A stretch of DNA of 64,000 nt from positions 124,001 to 188,000 of the forward strand of contig JAKSQM010000002.1 of the NCBI GenBank assembly GCA_024404115.1, written 5' to 3'. Every line of letters starts with the position of its first letter. Position 1 is the first letter of the stretch. This document shows positions 59,324 through 64,000 of this stretch, in pieces. A program made the translations under genes and the position numbers. The notes beneath the pieces were generated by a model, which ran no database searches, was not told where the DNA came from, and saw only the letters and a program-made list of their open reading frames with translations. The stretch is from Clostridia bacterium. GTDB lineage: Bacteria; Bacillota; Clostridia; Oscillospirales; Acutalibacteraceae.

Positions 59324-60423
59324 TTGTTCTCAACTTTTACATCAAGAGGATATGTCCAACCCATGAAGTCTTCAACAACACCTGTCTGCATACCATAAAG
59401 TGTGTCATAAAGCTTCTGAGCAACAGGACCAACGTTACCGCCGTTTACAGTGTAATCTGTGCCGTTGTAGTTAAGGCAGCCAATGGGAGAAATAACAGCA
59501 GCTGTACCGCTTGCGAAAATCTCTTTAAGTGAGCCGTCTTTTGATGCTGCAACGATTTCGTCAATTGAAAGCTTGCCTTCTCTTACCTTAATGCCAAAAT
59601 GCTTGAGGAGCTGGATAACTGAATTTCTTGTGATACCGGGGAGGATTGTGCCGCTGTCAAGAGAAGCAGTGATAACCTCATCGTTAATCATAAAGAATGC
59701 GTTTGATGTGCCGATTTCTTCGACATACTTGTGCTCAGCAGCGTCAAGCCAAAGAACATCTTTGCAGTCATATTTCATAGCGTCCTGAGAAGCTCTCATA
59801 CCGCCGCCGTAGTTACCGCCAACCTTAGCGTAACCTGTGCCGCCCTGAGCAGCTCTGATATATTTATCCTGAACGAAGATTCTTGTAGCTGAAAGACCGC
59901 CGTCATTAGCTGCATAATAAGAACCTGTGGGGCTGAGGATGATCATAAATCTATAATGTTTTGCAGGAAGAACAGAGAATGAAACTTCATCGCCAAAAAG
60001 GAAAGGACGGATGTAAAGTGATGTGCCCGGAGCTGTGGGAATCCAATCAGCGTCTTCTTTGATAACTGCTTCAACAGCTGCAACAAGAAGGTCATCGGGA
60101 AGATAAGGCATGCACATTCTTTCGCAGGTTGAAACCATTCTTTTAACGTTCATGTCAGGTCTGAAAAGCTGAATAACGCCATCGGGACGGCGGTATGCTT
60201 TCATACCCTCAAACATCATCTGAGCATAGTGAAGAACGCATGATGCAGGCTCAATGAGAATTGGCTCATGAGGAACAACTCTGCCGTCATGCCAGCCCTG
60301 ACCCTCGTCATAATCCATAACGAACATATGGTCTGTGAAATACTTTGCAAAGCCAAGCTTTGTTTCGTCTTCGGGGCGTTTCTTAGGATTCTTTGTTCTT
60401 GTTACTGGAAATTCATATTTCAT
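59320..60423 (-). CDS. ilvE: Branched-chain amino acid aminotransferase
   Basis: A 367-residue class IV PLP aminotransferase interconverting Val/Leu/Ile with their 2-oxoacids. YAQMMFEGMKAYRRPDG, the PLP-lysine region GYAKVGGNYGGG and EIGTSNAFFM are typical of the longer BCAT group. ATG 60423 has AAAGGAG upstream. It sits between the amidase and the ATPase of the T-box operon, so valine synthesis or breakdown is the probable job. Confidence 0.93.
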   Translation of the reverse strand: MKYEFPVTRTKNPKKRPEDETKLGFAKYFTDHMFVMDYDEGQGWHDGRVVPHEPILIEPASCVLHYAQMMFEGMKAYRRPDGVIQLFRPDMNVKRMVSTCERMCMPYLPDDLLVAAVEAVIKEDADWIPTAPGTSLYIRPFLFGDEVSFSVLPAKHYRFMIILSPTGSYYAANDGGLSATRIFVQDKYIRAAQGGTGYAKVGGNYGGGMRASQDAMKYDCKDVLWLDAAEHKYVEEIGTSNAFFMINDEVITASLDSGTILPGITRNSVIQLLKHFGIKVREGKLSIDEIVAASKDGSLKEIFASGTAAVISPIGCLNYNGTDYTVNGGNVGPVAQKLYDTLYGMQTGVVEDFMGWTYPLDVKVENK

Positions 60424-60442
60424 TTCTATACACTCCTTTAAA

Positions 60443-61228
60443 TTATATATCATATATTTCTGCCTGTCTGTCGGCAAAAACATTGATGGTCTCTCTGATA
60501 TTTTTTATGATTGATGTGTCGCAGTCAGCGGAGATTATATCCTCACTCTCCCCTGCTTTTGCAAGGGTACTGCCCCACGGGTCATAAATAACTGAATTGC
60601 CGCCAAAAACAGTGTCATAAGCTGTGCCGCATGAGTTACAGCAGGCTAAGAACATCTGATTTTCTATGGCTCTTGCTTTGGTTAAGGTGAGCAGGTGGTC
60701 TTTTCTGATTAAGGGCCACTGTGAAACAACAAACAGGAAGTCAAGTCCTTTAAGGCTCATTGTTCTTGTAAGCTCGGGGAATCTTACATCATAGCAGATG
60801 ATAACTCCGCACTGGTTGCCGTCAAGTGTGAATCGGCAGATTTTGTTGCCTTTTTCATAAAAGTTATGCTCGCCCATTGGTGTGAAAAGATGTGATTTAT
60901 CGTATTCGCCGACACATTCACCGTTTCTATTGAAAATATAAGCGGTGTTGTAAATCTTGCCGTCCTTAACATTTGAAACACTGCCTGCAACGATATTTAC
61001 GTTATATTCTTTTGCAAGTGAGCCGATTTCGGCCTTGACCTTTTCGCCGTTATTATCGCAAAATGATGCGAGGTTTTCTTTTGGGAAAAAGCCAGTGTTC
61101 CATGTTTCGGGAAGAACGATAACATCTGTTCCGCTTTCAACTGCGCTTTTAATAAGCTCTTTTGCCTTTTCAAAGTTTATCTGAGGCTCAGCTAAAAGCA
61201 TATCCATCTGAACACATGATATTTTCAT
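60443..61228 (-). CDS. Carbon-nitrogen hydrolase (nitrilase superfamily, omega-amidase-like)
   Basis: A 261-residue nitrilase-fold amidase. The Glu-Lys-Cys triad is visible in VIVLPETWNTGF, EYDKSHLFTP and GVIICYDVRFPEL. No signal peptide; family members hydrolyse 2-oxoglutaramate and similar omega-amides. Second gene of the operon, 12 nt after the synthetase. A role in recycling the amide product of a transamination or in hydrolysing a branched-chain amide can be proposed but not shown. Confidence 0.9.
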   Translation of the reverse strand: MKISCVQMDMLLAEPQINFEKAKELIKSAVESGTDVIVLPETWNTGFFPKENLASFCDNNGEKVKAEIGSLAKEYNVNIVAGSVSNVKDGKIYNTAYIFNRNGECVGEYDKSHLFTPMGEHNFYEKGNKICRFTLDGNQCGVIICYDVRFPELTRTMSLKGLDFLFVVSQWPLIRKDHLLTLTKARAIENQMFLACCNSCGTAYDTVFGGNSVIYDPWGSTLAKAGESEDIISADCDTSIIKNIRETINVFADRQAEIYDI

Positions 61229-61240
61229 TATATCACTTCC

Positions 61241-63538
61241 TTAAAGCAGATTTCTCTGAATTTTACCGCTGACTGTCTTTGGAAGTTCATCCTTAAATAC
61301 AACAAGTCTTGGGTATTTATAAGGTGCGGTGTGCTCCTTAACATATGTCTGAATTTCTTTCTTAAGCTCTTCTGTAGGCTCTGTGCCCTTTGTAAGAACA
61401 ATGCTTGCCTTAACAATCTGTCCTCTTACTTCGTCGGGAGCAGCTGAAACGCCACATTCAAGAACATAAGGAAGCTCCATAATAACACTTTCGATTTCGA
61501 ACGGTCCAATTCTGTAGCCAGATGACTTGATAACATCATCAACTCGACCAACATACCAGTAGAATCCGTCTTCGTCCATCCACGCACTGTCGCCTGTGTG
61601 GTAATAGCCGTCATGCCAAACCTCTTTGGTCTTTGCTTCATCTCCGTAATAGCCAGTGAAGAGTCCGCAGGGTGCGCCGTCTTTAACATTAACAACGATT
61701 TCACCAGTTTCACCAACAGGAACATCCTTGCCCTCTGCATCAACAAGCTTAACATCATAAATGGGAGCAGGTTTGCCCATTGAGCCGATTTTGTGTGATG
61801 CACCTTTAAGGTTACCGATAATCATTGTGCTTTCTGACTGACCGAAGCCTTCAAGAATCTGAAGTCCTGTAGCCTTTTCAAATTGACGGTAAACCTCGGG
61901 GTTAAGTGCCTCACCTGCTGTTGTCATATGACGAACAGATGAGAAATCGTATTTTGAAATATCCTGCTTAACCATCATACGAAGCATTGTGGGCGGTGCG
62001 CAGAATGTTGTTATGCGATATTTTGCAAACATGGGAAGAATGTCTGCGGCATCGAATCTGTCAAAATCATAAACGAATGTTGCAGCTTCGCAAAGCCACT
62101 GACCGTAAAGCTTGCCCCACATTGCCTTTGCCCAGCCTGTATCTGAAATTGTGAAGTGAAGTCCGTCGGGCTCAACTGTGTGCCAGTATTTTGCTGTATG
62201 GAAATGACCGAGGGCGTATTTGTAGTTATGAGCAGCGATTTTGGGATAACCAGATGTGCCTGATGTGAAGAACATAAGCATAAGGTCATCACCGCCAGGT
62301 GAATTTTCATCTCTGTAATAATGTGCGCTGTAAAGAGGATATTCATCATCAAAGCTGCGCCATCCATCACGCTCGCCGTTTACAATGATTTTATTTATAA
62401 GTGAGGGGCATTTTTCAGCGGCTTTATCTACCTCATTGGCTGTTTCGCCGTCTGCTGTGCAGATAATTGTGCTGATACCTGCTGAATTGAAGCGGTATTC
62501 AAAATCGTGATCCTGAAGCTGATTAACAGCAGGGATTGCAATTGCGCCAAGCTTGTTAAGACCGAGCATTGCAAACCAGAACTGATAATGACGCTTGAGA
62601 ACAAGCATAACCTTGTCGCCCTTTTTGATGCCAAGAGATTTAAAGTAGTTTGCGCACTGGTTTGATGCACGCTTCATATCACGGAAAGTGAATCTGCGCT
62701 CTGTTTTATCCTTTGAAATGTGAAGCATCGCAAGCTTTTCGGGCTTTGTTGTGGCAAGTGCATCAACAACATCAAAAGCAAAGTTGAAGTTTTCTGTATT
62801 TTTGAATTTGATTGATGTGGGAGTACCTTTTTCGTTTTCTTCAACATCAACAAAATTGTTATAAACACGTTCTGTTGTGTCTTTCTTGTATTCATCAGCA
62901 GCTTCTTTGTAATCAATAGCTGTCTGAGGTGAAAGCTCTGGAATAGGCTCGCCTGTTGGGTTAAGAACGATAGCGTAGAAAAGGCAATCCTCGCCATCAA
63001 CAGCAATCATGCCGTGAGGTGATGAACTGTCGTAATAAATGCTGTCGCCAGGGCCTAAAACCTCTTTATGAGAACCAACCTGAACCTTTAAATGACCTGT
63101 GATAACAATATCACATTCCTGACCTGCGTGAGTTGTCAGTTCAATATCTCTGTGCTCTGCCTCTTCACTGTATGTGCAGTTAACATAAAGTGGTTCAGCA
63201 ATTCTTTTCTGAAAAGCAGACGCAAGGTTGTAATAAACCATTCCGTGAGCCTGCTCAATACGCTGACCTTTGCCAGCTCTTGTAAGTGTGTAGGACTTAA
63301 GGGTGGGGCTGACACCTTCGATAATATCTGTAACATCAACGCCAAAAGCCAGTGCGCAACGGTAAATAAACGCAAAGTTAAGGTCGCTTTCGCCGTTTTC
63401 GCATCTGAGATATTCCTCAGCGGTTACATCTGTTTTCTGTGCCATTTCTTCCGCAGTGAATCGTGTGATTTCACGAAGTTCACGGATACGGGCTGCCATT
63501 TCTTTGATTTTGAAATCGAGTCCTGTCATTTGTGCCAT
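61241..63538 (-). CDS. XRE-cupin-AMP-dependent acyl-CoA synthetase fusion
   Basis: A 765-residue, three-part protein. Residues about 10-70: XRE-type helix-turn-helix (RIRELREITRFTAEEMAQ, YLRCENGESDLNF). About 75-215: cupin (GQECDIVITGHLKVQVG, GDSIYYDSSSPHGM). From about 265: acyl-CoA synthetase of the ANL superfamily with TSGTSGYPK, EGFGQSES, YHTGDSAWMDEDG and the catalytic lysine in PKTVSGKIQR. ATG 63538 has GGAGAG 6 nt upstream. First gene after the T-box. A short- or branched-chain fatty acid is the likely substrate. Confidence 0.9.
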   Translation of the reverse strand: MAQMTGLDFKIKEMAARIRELREITRFTAEEMAQKTDVTAEEYLRCENGESDLNFAFIYRCALAFGVDVTDIIEGVSPTLKSYTLTRAGKGQRIEQAHGMVYYNLASAFQKRIAEPLYVNCTYSEEAEHRDIELTTHAGQECDIVITGHLKVQVGSHKEVLGPGDSIYYDSSSPHGMIAVDGEDCLFYAIVLNPTGEPIPELSPQTAIDYKEAADEYKKDTTERVYNNFVDVEENEKGTPTSIKFKNTENFNFAFDVVDALATTKPEKLAMLHISKDKTERRFTFRDMKRASNQCANYFKSLGIKKGDKVMLVLKRHYQFWFAMLGLNKLGAIAIPAVNQLQDHDFEYRFNSAGISTIICTADGETANEVDKAAEKCPSLINKIIVNGERDGWRSFDDEYPLYSAHYYRDENSPGGDDLMLMFFTSGTSGYPKIAAHNYKYALGHFHTAKYWHTVEPDGLHFTISDTGWAKAMWGKLYGQWLCEAATFVYDFDRFDAADILPMFAKYRITTFCAPPTMLRMMVKQDISKYDFSSVRHMTTAGEALNPEVYRQFEKATGLQILEGFGQSESTMIIGNLKGASHKIGSMGKPAPIYDVKLVDAEGKDVPVGETGEIVVNVKDGAPCGLFTGYYGDEAKTKEVWHDGYYHTGDSAWMDEDGFYWYVGRVDDVIKSSGYRIGPFEIESVIMELPYVLECGVSAAPDEVRGQIVKASIVLTKGTEPTEELKKEIQTYVKEHTAPYKYPRLVVFKDELPKTVSGKIQRNLL

Positions 63539-63566
63539 GATAATCTCTCCGTTCCAGGGCGGCAAA

Positions 63567-63838
63567 TAAAAAACCCGCCCCAAAGTTTAATGACTTTGAG
63601 ACGAGCATAATTTATACCCGCGGTACCACTCAAATTGCGCTATGCGCCACTCAGGCTCAACCAAGCCTTATGCTTTTACGCAGCAGTACGGGGAGGTTCT
63701 ACTTGTGAAAACTTTCTTCCTCCCAGCTCAGAAGCTACAAACACAAAGCACTTTTCAGCGGCTCGCACCAAACGCCGCCTCTCTGATGAAAAACATCTTT
63801 GTGAACTCTTCGTCAACGCCTTTAATATCTAAAGTCTA
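63567..63838 (-). promoter_or_regulatory. T-box riboswitch (probable tRNA-Val specifier GUA)
   Basis: The minus-strand leader contains the T-box motif TGGTACCGCG at 63628-63619, whose variable base T matches a discriminator A. Stem I is recognisable: GAAGAG, helix CACAAAG/CTTTGTG (63803-63797 with 63748-63742), the AGAGG bulge and GGTGCGAGCC loop. Between CTTTGTG and CTTC the loop reads TTTGTAG; by position GTA (63738-63736) is the specifier, i.e. valine. A Phe reading (TTT) cannot be fully excluded. Confidence 0.9.
63568..63602 (-). terminator. T-box terminator
   Basis: Minus-strand stem GTCTCAAAGT/ACTTTGGGGC (63602-63593 with 63586-63577, two G-T pairs), then GGGTTTTTT. Confidence 0.88.
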
Positions 63839-63861
63839 TCAAACTTATTATAAAAAGTCAA
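63833..63861 (-). promoter_or_regulatory. Promoter of the T-box operon
   Basis: Minus strand TTGACT (63861-63856), 17-nt spacer, TAGACT (63838-63833). Confidence 0.7.
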
Positions 63862-63915
63862 CTATTTGAAAGAATAATGTTAAATTACATCAAGAAATAA
63901 TTTAAAAACTATCAA

Positions 63916-64000
63916 TTAAAGTTTATTTCTCTGAATCTTTCCGCTGATTGTCTTTGGAAGCTCGTCCTTAAACTCAACTATACGGGGATATTTGTAAGGA
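63916..64000 (-). CDS. AMP-dependent acyl-CoA synthetase, C-terminal end only
   Basis: Partial: only the last 27 codons are inside the window. They read PYKYPRIVEFKDELPK, then TISGKIQRN, almost identical to the end of the synthetase at 61241-63538, with the ANL catalytic lysine in SGKIQR. A tandem paralog of that enzyme therefore lies upstream; whether it also carries XRE and cupin domains cannot be seen. No terminator is obvious between its stop and the T-box promoter. Confidence 0.88.
   Translation of the reverse strand, partial: PYKYPRIVEFKDELPKTISGKIQRNKL

Noticed and set aside
63092-63869. Plus-strand open frames across the T-box leader and synthetase 5' end
   Set aside because: They lie antisense to the synthetase and the T-box structure, with no ribosome sites or recognisable product.

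Overview
The window reads as chromosomal DNA of a spore-forming, low-GC Clostridia bacterium, most likely an Oscillospiraceae/Ruminococcaceae-type gut or rumen anaerobe. The evidence is the presence of sporulation genes (sigK with a pro-sequence, cwlD, dpaA/dpaB), Firmicutes-type extended Shine-Dalgarno sites, ferredoxin-dependent 2-oxoacid metabolism, FMN, SAM and T-box RNA switches, an ECF riboflavin transporter, and several glycan-active enzymes. No phage, insertion-sequence transposase, rRNA or CRISPR array was seen.

Layout. 1-4.4 kb: the end of a GH31 glycosidase facing a FAD oxidoreductase and a family 2 glycosyltransferase. 4.5-5.8 kb: four tRNAs (Gly, Arg, His, Gln) followed by an AT-rich orphan membrane gene. 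6-17.8 kb: a mostly + strand housekeeping block (dTMP kinase, DJ-1 protein, MltG, U32 peptidase, class A PBP, RuvX, then CwlD, RadA, a DUF6873 protein, DUF421/DUF4363), with two half-size TSUP permease genes on the opposite strand. 18.9-20.6 kb: magnesium transporter mgtE behind a 27-residue leader ORF and a terminator, an apparent attenuator. 20.6-30.2 kb: ABC-F protein, hydrolase, sigK, PHP protein, dipicolinate synthase dpaAB with a sigma-K-like promoter, murC, a MITE-like inverted repeat and a secreted lipase-like protein. 30.4-36.9 kb: a five-gene catabolic-looking operon divergent from an AraC regulator. 36.9-48.2 kb: secreted phosphoesterase, sugar-phosphate operon, NadE, SGNH hydrolase, a secreted repeat protein, CapA, and a GH125 mannosidase that seems to lack a standard start codon. 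48.2-54 kb: tsaE-tsaB-rpiB-upp, rodA, FMN-riboswitch ribU, SAM-riboswitch metK. 54-56 kb: a glutaminase-A-like protein.

The most coherent system is at 56.0-63.9 kb. A T-box leader, with a valine GUA codon as probable specifier, precedes one uninterrupted operon: an XRE-cupin-acyl-CoA synthetase fusion, a nitrilase-family amidase, a branched-chain aminotransferase, a P-loop ATPase, a ferredoxin and the alpha, beta and gamma subunits of a 2-ketoisovalerate-type ferredoxin oxidoreductase. A second synthetase of the same family ends just upstream. The parts fit a route that makes branched-chain amino acids from short branched fatty acids by CoA activation, reductive carboxylation and transamination, switched on when a branched-chain tRNA is uncharged. 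That pathway assignment is inference; the T-box and gene content are read directly.
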